Of a stretch of DNA of 33,834 nucleotides, positions 23,574 through 31,900 are shown piece by piece. Source of the DNA: Rhodanobacter sp. GTDB taxonomy: Bacteria; Pseudomonadota; Gammaproteobacteria; Xanthomonadales; Rhodanobacteraceae. The stretch lies in contig SCRF01000068.1 of NCBI GenBank assembly GCA_004322005.1, forward strand, positions 1 to 33,834. Reading direction: 5' to 3'. The number at the start of each line of letters is the position of its first letter. Positions within the stretch are counted from its first letter, which is position 1. Under the pieces are notes generated by a model. The model did no database searches, was not told the origin of the DNA, and was given only the letters and a program-made list of their open reading frames with translations. Position numbers and translations under genes: made by a program.

Positions 23574-25813
23574 GCGTGCAGTCTCCGGCCGTCCGGTGCG
23601 GAACCGGCAGCGGCATGGCGGCCGACCCGCAGCGCGTTGAGTACCACCACCAGCGAACTGAGCGACATGCCGATGCCGGCCAGCCAGGGCGGCACCAGGC
23701 CGAGCGCGGCGAACGGGATCGCGCACAGGTTGTAGAACAACGACCAGCGGCGGCCTTGCTGCACCACGTGCTGCACCTGTACGGCAATCGTGTGCGCGTG
23801 GATCAGGCCATCCAGACGTCCATCCAGCAACAGCAGGTCGGCGTGCGCCTGCGCCAGTCCGGTGCCGCCGGCCAGTACCGCGGAGACATCCGCGCCGGCC
23901 AGTACCGGCGCGTCGTTGCTGCCGTCGCCGACCGCCAGCGTGATCCGGCCGCGGGCGCGCATCGCGTGGAGCAGGGCCAGCTTGTCCGCCGGCGTCTGGC
24001 GCGCGTGCCAGTCGGCGATGTCGAGTTCGGCGGCGAGCGGCGCCACGCGGTCCGCCGTGTCGCCGCTGGCGATGCTGGGCGCGATGCCGCGCGCGCGCAG
24101 CGCATCCAGCGTGCGGCGCGCGTCGGCGCGGGGTTGTTCGGTGAAATGAAAGGCCGCGACGATGCCTTGCTCGTCGCCCAGCAGCAGCGCGCTCTGCAAT
24201 GCTTCCGGTACGGCCTGACCGCCGGCGGCGAGCGCGAAGTCGGCGCGGCCCAGGCGTAGCGGGCGATCGTCGATGGCTCCGCTGATGCCGGCGCCAGCCA
24301 CGACCTGCACGTTGCGTGCGCGTGGCGGCAGGCCGTGCCCGCGCGCAGTATCGGCCAGCGCGCGGGCCAGCGGGTGTGCGCTTTCGCTGGCCAGCGCGGC
24401 GGCCCAGGCCAGCACCTGTTCGCGGCTTTCGCCGCGTTGGGGTTCGACCTGTGCGAGGGTGAGTTGCGGCATGCCGAGCGTGCCGGTCTTGTCGAACAGC
24501 GCGCTGTCGACGCGGGCCAGGGTGGCGATCGCGGCGGTGTCGGTGACCAGTACGCCATGCCGCGCCAGCACGCCCAGCGCACGGGTCAGCGTGAGCGGCA
24601 GGGTCAGCGCGAAGGCGCAGGGGCAGGCCACCACCAGCACCGCGATCGCGGCGTCGAAGGCGCGCGACGGATCGACCAGCAGCCAGCCGAGCGCGGTGAG
24701 TGCGGTCAGCAGCAGCACGCGGCCGACGAAGCGGCCGATCTCGGGATCGCTGCCGACGATCCGCGCGCGCGCCTGCCGCGTGCGGCGGGCCAGGGCGCCC
24801 AGGCGGGCGACGGCGGTGGTCTCGCCGCTGCATTCCACCCGCAATTCGGCGGGGCCGGACAGCAGCACGCTGCCGGCCAGCAGCCGCTCGCCGCAGCGGC
24901 GCCGGACCGGGCGGGATTCGCCCGACAGCAGCGCCTCGTCCACCTGCACGCTGGCGCTTTCCAGCACGCCGTCCGCCGGCACCGTGCCGGCTTCGTCGAT
25001 GTGCACGCGATCGCCGGGCAGCAGGGCGATCGCGGCCACGGTATCCAGTTCGCCATCGGCGCGCCGGCGCCGGGCCAGCAGCGGTACCGTGTCGATCACC
25101 GCGTCGGCTTGCGCCCCGCTGCGAAGGCGCGAGCGCAGTTCGAGATAGCGCGCGCCCAGCAGCAGGAACACGAACATGCTCACTGAATCGAAGTAGATTT
25201 CGCCGCTGCCGCGCAGCGTGTCGAACAGGCTGGCGAGAAAGACCACCGCCACCGCCAGCGCCACCGGCAGGTTGATGCCCAGGCACCGGGCGCGCAGTTC
25301 GCGCACGGCACCGACGAAGAACGGCTGCGCCGAATAGAGCACGACCGGAAGGGTCGAGATCAGCCCGAGCCAGCGGAACAGGCTGCGCGTGGTGAAGTCG
25401 ACGAAATCGACCGCGCCGATGTAGATCACGAAGGCGTAGGTCATCACCTGCATCGCGCACATGCCGGCGACCAGCAGGCGTTTCAGCGCATCGTGGGTCT
25501 GGCTTGCGCCGGCATCGTCGATGCTGTCGTGCTGCAACGGCTGCGCCGCGCAGCGCATCTCGGCGAACGCGTCGAGCAGCGCCGGCAGCGAGGTGCGTTC
25601 GGCGTCCCACACCACCCGCACACGCCGTGCGGTGGGGTCGATGGCGACGCGCTGCACGCCGGGCAGCGCGCGTATCCATTGTTCCAGCCGCAGCACCTGG
25701 CGCGCGTCATGCAGGGATTCCACCCGCAAGGCAATCTCGCTGCGGCCATCGGTGCGGGTGCGCAATACCTGCCCGGCGAGTTGCGGGTGGGCCCAGGCCG
25801 CGTGCGCGTTCAT
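23570..25813 (-). CDS. ccoI: Copper-transporting P-type ATPase for cbb3 assembly (CcoI/FixI)
   Basis: A 747-residue P1B-type ATPase in the inner membrane. The metal-site helix holds C397-P-C399 (ACPCAFALTLPLTLT), the phosphorylated aspartate is D441 in FDKTGTLGM, and SGES (298-301) lies in the actuator domain. HPLARAL is the nucleotide-binding His-Pro and GDGSNDAPVLAGAD the hinge. CcoI delivers copper for the CuB site of CcoN. The N-terminal HMA-like domain (about 25-85) keeps its fold pattern (ALRVESL, LPGVQRVAID, RRVRVVWD), but I see no CxxC metal-binding pair in it, which is unusual for FixI proteins. The ATG at 25813 overlaps the fixH stop as ATGA. Confidence 0.95.
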   Translation of the reverse strand: MNAHAAWAHPQLAGQVLRTRTDGRSEIALRVESLHDARQVLRLEQWIRALPGVQRVAIDPTARRVRVVWDAERTSLPALLDAFAEMRCAAQPLQHDSIDDAGASQTHDALKRLLVAGMCAMQVMTYAFVIYIGAVDFVDFTTRSLFRWLGLISTLPVVLYSAQPFFVGAVRELRARCLGINLPVALAVAVVFLASLFDTLRGSGEIYFDSVSMFVFLLLGARYLELRSRLRSGAQADAVIDTVPLLARRRRADGELDTVAAIALLPGDRVHIDEAGTVPADGVLESASVQVDEALLSGESRPVRRRCGERLLAGSVLLSGPAELRVECSGETTAVARLGALARRTRQARARIVGSDPEIGRFVGRVLLLTALTALGWLLVDPSRAFDAAIAVLVVACPCAFALTLPLTLTRALGVLARHGVLVTDTAAIATLARVDSALFDKTGTLGMPQLTLAQVEPQRGESREQVLAWAAALASESAHPLARALADTARGHGLPPRARNVQVVAGAGISGAIDDRPLRLGRADFALAAGGQAVPEALQSALLLGDEQGIVAAFHFTEQPRADARRTLDALRARGIAPSIASGDTADRVAPLAAELDIADWHARQTPADKLALLHAMRARGRITLAVGDGSNDAPVLAGADVSAVLAGGTGLAQAHADLLLLDGRLDGLIHAHTIAVQVQHVVQQGRRWSLFYNLCAIPFAALGLVPPWLAGIGMSLSSLVVVLNALRVGRHAAAGSAPDGRRLHA

Positions 25814-26187
25814 CGGGGCGCGTGGTGGCTGCCAGGAGCCTGTCGGACTTTGGTTGGCCGGGCTGCGAATCCGTCTGTGCGGTCCATATTCCCGCCGCTT
25901 TGCCGGCCCATAGCACCACTATGGGCCGGCAAAGCGTCAGAAATCTGTCCTCGCACAGCCGAATTCTCGCCTCGACCACCAAAGCCCGACAGGCTCCTAG
26001 CGCTCACCGGCACGTCGAATATCTTGTGCGCTGTATCCAGCGGCGTGTCGGCGTGGCGCACGCTGAGCACGATCATCCACACGCAACCGGCCAGCGAGCC
26101 GATGAAGACGGCCACGCCCAGCCACAGCACCGGCTGGCGATACCAGGCCGATGCGGTGGCGGTGATGCGGTTACTGCGCGGCGACAT
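25810..26187 (-). CDS. fixH: FixH/CcoH-like cbb3 assembly protein carrying an in-frame palindromic insert
   Basis: A 125-residue frame. Residues 1-63 look like a native small membrane protein: AWYRQPVLWLGVAVF with a helix to about residue 42, then RHADTPLDTAHKIFDVPVSA, as in the short FixH-like proteins between ccoP and ccoI. Residues 64-118 are encoded exactly by the repeat at 25834-25998 (55 codons, no stop). Residues 119-125 (GSHHAPR) and the stop follow, overlapping the ccoI start. The native protein would have been about 70 residues. The ATG at 26187 overlaps ccoP by 17 bases. FixH is thought to help oxidase assembly with CcoI. Position and N-terminus support the call; the homology is inferred from memory of the family. 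Confidence 0.65.
   Translation of the reverse strand: MSPRSNRITATASAWYRQPVLWLGVAVFIGSLAGCVWMIVLSVRHADTPLDTAHKIFDVPVSARSLSGFGGRGENSAVRGQISDALPAHSGAMGRQSGGNMDRTDGFAARPTKVRQAPGSHHAPR
25834..25998. repeat. 165-bp palindromic element inserted in frame within fixH
   Basis: Ends AGGAGCCTGTCGG (25834-25846) and CCGACAGGCTCCT (25986-25998) are perfect 13-bp inverted repeats and the symmetry continues inward (ACTTTGGTTGG against CCACCAAAGC). The centre is a perfect 17-bp hairpin GCTTTGCCGGCCCATAG (25897-25913) with its complement at 25919-25935 and a 5-base loop. A 45-base stretch of its left half recurs at 29481-29535 in inverted orientation. No T-run follows the hairpin, so it is not a simple terminator. 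Confidence 0.85.
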
Positions 26188-27079
26188 CGTGTTCGTGCGA
26201 CAGGTGGTAGACCCAGGCGGCCAGCACGTGGATCTGGTCGCCGGAGAGCCGCGGGCTCCATGCCGGCATGTGGCCCTGGCGGCCGCCGCCGATGGTCCGC
26301 TCGATGTCGGCGACACTGCCGCCATGCAGCCAGATGTGGTCAGTGAGGTTCGGCGCGCCGATCGCCTGGTTGCCCTTGCCATCGGCGCCATGACACGCCG
26401 CACAGGTGGCGAACAGCGGCTTGCCGGCGGCGGCCCTGGCCGCGTCGTGCGGCGAGCCGGACAGGCTCAGCACGTACTGCGCGAGGTTTTTCACGTTGTC
26501 CTCGCCGAGGCTGGCCCATGGCGGCATCACGCCACCGCGGCCGTCATGGATCGAAGTGGTGATGGCCTTGCCGTCGCCACCGTACAGCCAGTCGTGGTCG
26601 GTCAGGTCGGGCGCGCCGACCAGCTGATTGCCCTTGCCCGCGCGACCATGGCAGGCCGCGCAATTGTCCTCGAACAGCCGCCGGCCCAGCTGCTGCGCTT
26701 GCGGGTCGCCGGCGAGCTGCTCGACCGTGTACATGTCGAAGCGCTTGGTCAGCGCGTCGAGCTTGGCATCGTTGGCGGCGACGTCGCGCGCCAGTTCGGC
26801 ATGCGAGGTCCAGCCCAGCGCGCCCTTGTGGTTGCCGAAACCCGGATACAGCACCAGGTAGGTGAAGCCGGCCACGAACATGCCGGCCGACAGCAGCAGC
26901 CACCACCGCGGCAGCCTGCGCACGCCTTCGCGCAGCGTGCCGTGTGCCCACACGTGGCCGCTGGTGCCATCGGGCAGGGTCGGGATCTTCGCCCGCGGTC
27001 CCCACAGGAACAGGAACAGCGTGACGCTGAAGTTGAGCACGATCAGCGACATCACCCACCACGACCATCCCGCGCTCAT
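26171..27079 (-). CDS. ccoP: cbb3 oxidase dihaem cytochrome c subunit
   Basis: A 302-residue membrane-anchored dihaem cytochrome c that passes electrons toward CcoO and CcoN. Two membrane segments at the N-terminus (about 6-26 and 60-80) are followed by two periplasmic cytochrome domains with haem motifs C140-AA-C143-H144 and C226-AA-C229-H230. Likely axial ligands are M185 (GVMPPWA) and M271 (GHMPAW). The repeated phrases CAACHG, GAPDLTDH and GAPNLTDH show the internal duplication typical of CcoP. The ATG overlaps the ccoQ stop as ATGA. Confidence 0.97.
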   Translation of the reverse strand: MSAGWSWWVMSLIVLNFSVTLFLFLWGPRAKIPTLPDGTSGHVWAHGTLREGVRRLPRWWLLLSAGMFVAGFTYLVLYPGFGNHKGALGWTSHAELARDVAANDAKLDALTKRFDMYTVEQLAGDPQAQQLGRRLFEDNCAACHGRAGKGNQLVGAPDLTDHDWLYGGDGKAITTSIHDGRGGVMPPWASLGEDNVKNLAQYVLSLSGSPHDAARAAAGKPLFATCAACHGADGKGNQAIGAPNLTDHIWLHGGSVADIERTIGGGRQGHMPAWSPRLSGDQIHVLAAWVYHLSHEHDVAAQ

Positions 27080-27261
27080 GGGCGATCCTCCTTCGTGTCG
27101 GTATCAGTATCGGGTTCGTCTTCGTCTTCCAGCGGCAATTGCGCCATGCGCTGGAATACCTGCTGGTGCCGGCTGCGCCAGGCCCAGATCCAGATGCCGA
27201 TGAAGGTGAGCATCATCAGCACGATGAAAATCCCGGCCACCAGGCCCCAGACGGGATTCAT
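27076..27261 (-). CDS. ccoQ: cbb3 oxidase small subunit CcoQ
   Basis: A 61-residue protein with one membrane helix ([20 protein letters not shown]) followed by [20 protein letters not shown] and a very acidic tail ([15 protein letters not shown]). Position between ccoO and ccoP, the single helix, and WxWR...F...A..PLE.. are those of CcoQ/FixQ, which stabilises the complex. It overlaps both neighbours by ATGA, so translation is coupled across four genes. Confidence 0.92.
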   Translation of the reverse strand: MNPVWGLVAGIFIVLMMLTFIGIWIWAWRSRHQQVFQRMAQLPLEDEDEPDTDTDTKEDRP

Positions 27262-27920
27262 GGCGCACCTCCGGTGCCGGCCGCAGCCGTTGCCGCCGCT
27301 GGCGTCGGCGTCGGCTCGTTCTTGATCCCCAGGCCCTGCAGGTAGGCGATCAGCGCGTCCATCTCGGTCTTGCCGTCCACCGCCGCAGGCGCGCCGGCGA
27401 TGTCGGCATCGGTGTAGGGGTCGCCCAGCCGGCGCAGGGTGCGCATGCTGGCCTGGATTTCCGCCGCATCGAGCTTCTTGGTGGCCAGCCACGGATAGCC
27501 GGGCATGTTCGACTGCGGCACCACCTGGCGCGGGTTCATCAGGTGCAGGCGGTGCCACTGGTCGGAGTACTTGCCGCCGACGCGGGCCAGGTCCGGCCCG
27601 GTGCGTTTGGAGCCCCACTGGAACGGACGGTCGTAGACCGACTCGACCGCGGTCGAGTAGTGGCCGTAGCGCTCGGTCTCGAAACGCAGCGCGCGGATCA
27701 TCTGCGAGTGGCACAGGTAGCAGCCCTCGCGCACGTAGATGTCCCGGCCGGCCAGCCGCAGCGGGTCGTACGGATGCACCCCCGGCGGCGCCTTCACCGC
27801 GTGCGCCTGCATGAACAGCGGGGTGATTTCCGCCAGACCGCCGATCGAGACGAAGATCGCGATCAGGACGCCGAGCAGGCCGGCGTGTTTCTCGATCGCT
27901 TCGAAATGCTTGAATGCCAT
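27258..27920 (-). CDS. ccoO: cbb3 oxidase monohaem cytochrome c subunit
   Basis: A 220-residue protein anchored by an N-terminal helix ([20 protein letters not shown]) with a periplasmic haem domain. The haem motif is C67-YL-C70-H71 in [40 protein letters not shown] and [20 protein letters not shown] are highly conserved in CcoO, and M139 (NMPGYPWL) is the likely axial methionine. It transfers electrons from CcoP haem to the CcoN active site. The start lies 10 bases after the ccoN stop. The C-terminal 20 residues are Ala/Thr/Pro-rich. Confidence 0.97.
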   Translation of the reverse strand: MAFKHFEAIEKHAGLLGVLIAIFVSIGGLAEITPLFMQAHAVKAPPGVHPYDPLRLAGRDIYVREGCYLCHSQMIRALRFETERYGHYSTAVESVYDRPFQWGSKRTGPDLARVGGKYSDQWHRLHLMNPRQVVPQSNMPGYPWLATKKLDAAEIQASMRTLRRLGDPYTDADIAGAPAAVDGKTEMDALIAYLQGLGIKNEPTPTPAAATAAAGTGGAP

Positions 27921-27930
27921 GGCGCGCTCC

Positions 27931-29397
27931 TCAACCGACGGCCGGCAACGGGGCAGGGACCTGATGCGGTTCCGGCTCGGGGATCGGCACCGGAATCGGC
28001 TTGATCAGGTGCGCCCGTGCGTCCGCGGCGGTGTGCCACAGGTTCCACGCCATCACCACCATGCCGGACAGGATCAGCAGGCCGCCCATCCAGCGGATCA
28101 GGTACATCGGCTTGACCGCGATCAGGCTGTCCAGGAACGAATAGGTGAGCGAACCGTCGGGCAGGGTGGCGCGCCACATCAGACCCTCGGTGACGCCGGC
28201 GGTCCACATCGAGCCCACGTACATCAGCGTGCCCATCATGTGCAGCCAGAAATGCGCCTCCATCGCGCGGTTGGAATGCATCGCGGGGCGACCGAGCGCA
28301 CGCGGCGCCATCGCGTACAGCGAACCGATGGTGATCATCGCCACCCAGCCGAGCGCACCCGAATGCACATGGGCGATGGTCCAGTCGGTGTAGTGCGACA
28401 ACGAGTTGACCGTCTTGATCGCCATCATCGAGCCTTCGAAGGTGGCAGCGGCGTAGAACACCAGCGACATCACCATGAACTTCGCCGCCGGATCGGTCTT
28501 GAGCCTGTGCCACGAGCCGTTGAAGGTGAGCAGGCCGTTGGCCGCCGAGCCCCAGCTGGGCATCAGCAGCACCAGCGAGAATGCCATGCCGACCGACTGC
28601 ACCCAGTCCGGCAGCGCGGTGTACATCAGGTGGTGCGAGCCGGCCCACATGTACACCGAGATCAGCGCCCAGAAATTGACGATCGAGAAGCGGTAGCTCC
28701 ACAGCGGCTGCTGCGCCTGGCGCGGCACGAAGTAATACATCATGCCGAGGAAGCCGGCGGTGAGGAAGAACGCCACCGCGTTGTGGCCGTACCACCACTC
28801 CACCATCGCATCGACCACGCCCGAGTAGATCGGGTAGGACTTCCACATCGACACCGGCAAGGCGAGGTTGTTGACGATGTGCAGCAGGCCCACCGCGATG
28901 ATGAACGCGCCGTAGTACCAGTTCGCCACGTAGATGTGCTTGATGCGCCGGCGCGTGAGGCTGGTGAAGAACACCACGCCGAAGCTCACCCAGACGATCG
29001 CGATCAGGATGTCGATGATCCATTCCGGCTCGGCGTACTCCTTGCTCTGGGTCAGCCCCAGCGGCATCGTCACCATCGCCAGCACGCAGATCAGCTGCCA
29101 GCCCCAGAACGTGAACTCGGCCAGCCGGTCCAGCGCCAGCCGCGCGTGGCCGGTGCGCTGCACCACGTAGTAGCAGGTGCCCATCAAGGCCGAGCCGCCG
29201 AACGCGAAGATCACGCCGAACGTGTGATCGGGGCGGATCCGGCTGAAAGTCAGCCACGGGATGTCGAAGTTGAATACGGGCCACATCAGTTCGGCGGCGG
29301 CATACACGCCGATCGCCATGCCGATGATGCCCCACACGGCGGCAGCCAGCAGGAACAGGCGCACGACGCGGTCGTTGTAGTACTCGGTATTGGGCAT
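27931..29397 (-). CDS. ccoN: cbb3 oxidase catalytic subunit CcoN
   Basis: A 488-residue haem-copper oxidase subunit I that reduces oxygen to water and pumps protons. About twelve membrane helices are visible. Conserved haem and copper ligands include H58 (RPDHTFG), H205 (WWYGHNAV), H255-H256 (AGSHHLMY) and H343/H345 ([11 protein letters not shown]), and Y249 lies where cbb3 enzymes carry their cross-linked tyrosine. The ATG at 29397 is preceded by GGGGGAA seven bases upstream. The frame is open to 29931 but that extension is not oxidase-like. First gene of the cco operon and controlled by the FNR-type promoter at 29425-29465. Such oxidases serve respiration at low oxygen. Confidence 0.98.
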   Translation of the reverse strand: MPNTEYYNDRVVRLFLLAAAVWGIIGMAIGVYAAAELMWPVFNFDIPWLTFSRIRPDHTFGVIFAFGGSALMGTCYYVVQRTGHARLALDRLAEFTFWGWQLICVLAMVTMPLGLTQSKEYAEPEWIIDILIAIVWVSFGVVFFTSLTRRRIKHIYVANWYYGAFIIAVGLLHIVNNLALPVSMWKSYPIYSGVVDAMVEWWYGHNAVAFFLTAGFLGMMYYFVPRQAQQPLWSYRFSIVNFWALISVYMWAGSHHLMYTALPDWVQSVGMAFSLVLLMPSWGSAANGLLTFNGSWHRLKTDPAAKFMVMSLVFYAAATFEGSMMAIKTVNSLSHYTDWTIAHVHSGALGWVAMITIGSLYAMAPRALGRPAMHSNRAMEAHFWLHMMGTLMYVGSMWTAGVTEGLMWRATLPDGSLTYSFLDSLIAVKPMYLIRWMGGLLILSGMVVMAWNLWHTAADARAHLIKPIPVPIPEPEPHQVPAPLPAVG

Positions 29398-29424
29398 GCA
29401 GATTCCCCCGGTGATAGCTGTGGA

Positions 29425-29465
29425 ATTGTGCCCGATGCGCATCGTTGTTTCATGACCCAGGTCAA
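29425..29465 (-). promoter_or_regulatory. FNR/Anr-type promoter of the cco operon
   Basis: On the minus strand TTGACCTGGGTCAT (29465-29452) fits the FNR/Anr pattern TTGA-N6-TCAA with one mismatch. A -10-like CACAAT lies at 29430-29425, placing the box centre about 41 bases upstream of a start near 29418. This is the class II activator position, and it explains the missing -35 element. A perfect 12-bp palindrome CGATGCGCATCG (29433-29444) sits between them. Activation at low oxygen is inferred. Confidence 0.65.
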
Positions 29466-29480
29466 GTCGGCGGCGGATAG

Positions 29481-29535
29481 TGGACCGCACAGACGGATTC
29501 GCAGCCCGGCCAGCCAAGGTCCGACTGGCTGCTAG
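29481..29535. repeat. Half copy of the fixH palindromic element
   Basis: Read on the minus strand, GTCGGACCTTGGCTGGCCGG followed by GCTGCGAATCCGTCTGTGCG and GTCCA matches the left half of 25834-25998 with 2 differences in 45 bases. The central hairpin and the right half are absent. It lies between the ccoN promoter and ispG. The remainder of 29398-29641 holds the two divergent promoter regions. Confidence 0.8.
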
Positions 29536-29641
29536 GCACCCGGTTTCGCTCGGCCGGTACGTCACGGGACGGCAAGCGCGATCGGGTATCCTTGCAGGTA
29601 TCGTCGCGCGTGGCCGCGACCTGCCATTCCGGTTGATTTGC

Positions 29642-30901
29642 ATGAGTGAGATCGCATCGCAGAACCCGCGTCCGGCCGAGCCGGCCTTGCGCCGGCCCAG
29701 CGTGGCCGTGCGGATCGGCAAGGTGACGGTGGGCGGCGGCGCGCCGATCGTGGTGCAGTCGATGACCAACACCGACACCGAGGACCCGGTCAGCACCGCG
29801 AAGCAGATCGCCGAGCTGGCCCGCGCCGGTTCCGAGCTGGTGCGCATCACGGTCAACACCCCGGCCGCCGCCGCGGCGGTACCGCGGATCGCCGAGCGGC
29901 TGGCGATGATGGGCGTGGAGGTGCCGATCATCGGCGACTTCCACTACAACGGTCACCAGCTGCTGGAAGCCGAACCGGCCTGTGCCCAGGCACTGGCGAA
30001 ATACCGCATCAACCCCGGCAACGTGGGTTTCGGCAAGAAGAAGGACAGCCAGTTCGGCGCCATCATCGAGATGGCGCTGCGCTACGACAAGCCGGTGCGC
30101 ATCGGCGCCAACTGGGGCTCGCTGGACCAGCGCATGGTGACCCTGCTGATGGACCAGAACCACACCCGCGCCGAGCCGTGGGACGCCGCGCACGTGGCGC
30201 GCGAGGCGCTGATCCGCTCGGCGCTGGACTCCGCCGCCAAGGCCGAGGAGATCGGCCTGCCGCGCGACCGCATCATCCTGTCGTGCAAGGTCTCCGGCGT
30301 GCAGGAATTGATCGCCGTGTATCGCGACCTCGCCGCGCGCTGCGACTACGCGTTGCACCTGGGCCTGACCGAGGCCGGCATGGGTTCCAAGGGCATCACC
30401 GCCTCCAGCGCCGCACTGGCGGTGCTGCTGCAGGAAGGCATCGGCGACACCATCCGCATCTCGCTGACGCCGGAACCGGGCGGCTCGCGCAGCGGCGAGG
30501 TGATCGTGGCGCAGGAGCTGCTGCAGACGATGGGGCTGCGTTCGTTCACGCCGCTGGTCACCGCCTGCCCGGGTTGCGGGCGTACCACCAGCGAATTCTT
30601 CCAGGTGCTGGCCAAGACCGTGCAGGAGCATGTGCGCGAGCAGATGCCGCTATGGCGCATCAAATACGACGGCGTGGAGAACCTCACCCTGGCGGTGATG
30701 GGCTGCATCGTCAACGGCCCGGGCGAATCCAAGCACGCCAACATCGGCATCTCGCTGCCCGGCAACGGCGAGGCGCCGGCCGCGCCGGTGTTCATCGACG
30801 GCGAAAAAGCGATGACCTTGCGCGGCGACAACATCGCCGGCGAATTCGTGGCCATCGTCGACGATTACGTCGCGCGCACATACGTCGCCCGAGGCGGCTG
30901 A
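29642..30901 (+). CDS. ispG: 4-hydroxy-3-methylbut-2-en-1-yl diphosphate synthase
   Basis: A 419-residue iron-sulfur enzyme of the MEP isoprenoid pathway. It converts methylerythritol cyclodiphosphate to HMBPP. The [4Fe-4S] ligands are C309 and C312 ([14 protein letters not shown]), C355 ([13 protein letters not shown]) and E362. [27 protein letters not shown] and [15 protein letters not shown] are conserved family phrases. It is longer than E. coli IspG (372), matching the longer xanthomonad type with an insertion after GFGKKK. The start at 29642 is supported by alignment of MSE...[10 protein letters not shown]; the ribosome-binding site is weak. Essential housekeeping gene, apparently with its own promoter. 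Confidence 0.97.
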   Translation: MSEIASQNPRPAEPALRRPSVAVRIGKVTVGGGAPIVVQSMTNTDTEDPVSTAKQIAELARAGSELVRITVNTPAAAAAVPRIAERLAMMGVEVPIIGDFHYNGHQLLEAEPACAQALAKYRINPGNVGFGKKKDSQFGAIIEMALRYDKPVRIGANWGSLDQRMVTLLMDQNHTRAEPWDAAHVAREALIRSALDSAAKAEEIGLPRDRIILSCKVSGVQELIAVYRDLAARCDYALHLGLTEAGMGSKGITASSAALAVLLQEGIGDTIRISLTPEPGGSRSGEVIVAQELLQTMGLRSFTPLVTACPGCGRTTSEFFQVLAKTVQEHVREQMPLWRIKYDGVENLTLAVMGCIVNGPGESKHANIGISLPGNGEAPAAPVFIDGEKAMTLRGDNIAGEFVAIVDDYVARTYVARGG

Positions 30902-31000
30902 GTCGCACGCACGCCAGTCAAGTTTGCGACGCCCGTGCCGAAAACCGTTCTTATGAAGCGATCGTTCCAGAAGGACGGTTGCCCCGCCCGGAGATCGGCA

Positions 31001-31900
31001 GTGACGACCAGTGTGCAGTTCCGCACGACCTTCGTTTATGTGGTGCTGGCCGCGCTCTGGATCGGGCTTACCGATCGTGCACTGGACATCCTCGTGCAGG
31101 ATCCACAAGAGCTGTTCTGGGCGATGCTCGTCAAGGATTGGCTGTTCGTGCTGGGTACCGGCCTGATGCTGCACTGGATGATCAGCCGCGATCGCCGTCG
31201 GCTGGCCGCGGCGAATCGGGCATTGCACCGCGGACACCAGCAGGCGCTGCACGTGCTGGTTTCGGCGATGGACATCCGCCACAAGGAGACCAGCGATCAT
31301 TCCGACCGCGTGATGCGGATGAGCGAAGGGTTGGCGCAGCTGGCCGGGGTGGAAGGCGAGGCGCTGCAGAATCTGAAGCTGGGCGCGCTGCTGCACGACA
31401 TCGGCAAGCTGGCGATTCCCGACGCCATCCTGACCAAGCCCGGCAAGCTCGACGAACAGCAGACGGCGATGATGCGTCGGCATCCGCAGATCGGCCACGA
31501 TCTGCTCGATCAGGTGGACTCGCTGCGTGCGGCTGTCGATATTCCCTACGCGCACCATGAGCGCTGGGACGGCAGCGGTTATCCGCGCGGGCTGCGCGGC
31601 GAGGAGATTCCGCTGGCGGCACGCATCTTCAGTGTCGTGGACGTGTGGGACGCGCTGATTTGTCCGCGCGTCTACAAGCCGGCGTGGCCGGAAGACGCGG
31701 TGCTCGCCTACCTGCACAATGCGGCCGGCAGCCAATTCGATCCCGGGTTGGTAACGCTGTTCCTGGCCCATTACGACGCGTTGAAGCAGCTTGGGCAACC
31801 GGCGTTGCCGGGCGGCTTGCACCTGAACTCACTTGCGCCCGGCACTCTCGGCGACATCGACCGCGTATGGCCGGCGAGCGGCCTGTTGCAGGTACGCTGA
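31001..31900 (+). CDS. Membrane HD-GYP domain protein (cyclic-di-GMP phosphodiesterase type)
   Basis: From the GTG at 31001 this is a 299-residue protein. Two membrane helices (about 9-24 and 41-60) enclose a short periplasmic loop with TDRALDILVQDPQE, followed by a linker and the HD-GYP domain (about 80-270). Metal and catalytic residues visible are H132-D133 (LHDIGKLAIPDAILTKPGKL), H161, H166, H185-H186, the G193-Y194-P195 triad (DGSGYPRGL) and D214 (FSVVDVWDAL). Such enzymes hydrolyse cyclic-di-GMP. GGAG seven bases before 31001 and the position of the first helix favour this start over ATG 30953 or GTG 30935. The last 72 bases overlap aat on the other strand. Confidence 0.88.
   Translation: MTTSVQFRTTFVYVVLAALWIGLTDRALDILVQDPQELFWAMLVKDWLFVLGTGLMLHWMISRDRRRLAAANRALHRGHQQALHVLVSAMDIRHKETSDHSDRVMRMSEGLAQLAGVEGEALQNLKLGALLHDIGKLAIPDAILTKPGKLDEQQTAMMRRHPQIGHDLLDQVDSLRAAVDIPYAHHERWDGSGYPRGLRGEEIPLAARIFSVVDVWDALICPRVYKPAWPEDAVLAYLHNAAGSQFDPGLVTLFLAHYDALKQLGQPALPGGLHLNSLAPGTLGDIDRVWPASGLLQVR

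Noticed and set aside
25897-25935. Strong hairpin read as a terminator between fixH and ccoI
   Set aside because: No T-run follows on either strand, and the hairpin is the centre of a larger symmetrical element lying within a continuous reading frame.
29398-29931. N-terminal extension of the ccoN frame
   Set aside because: It runs through the promoter and antisense to ispG; the GGGGGAA-preceded ATG at 29397 begins exactly where CcoN similarity starts.
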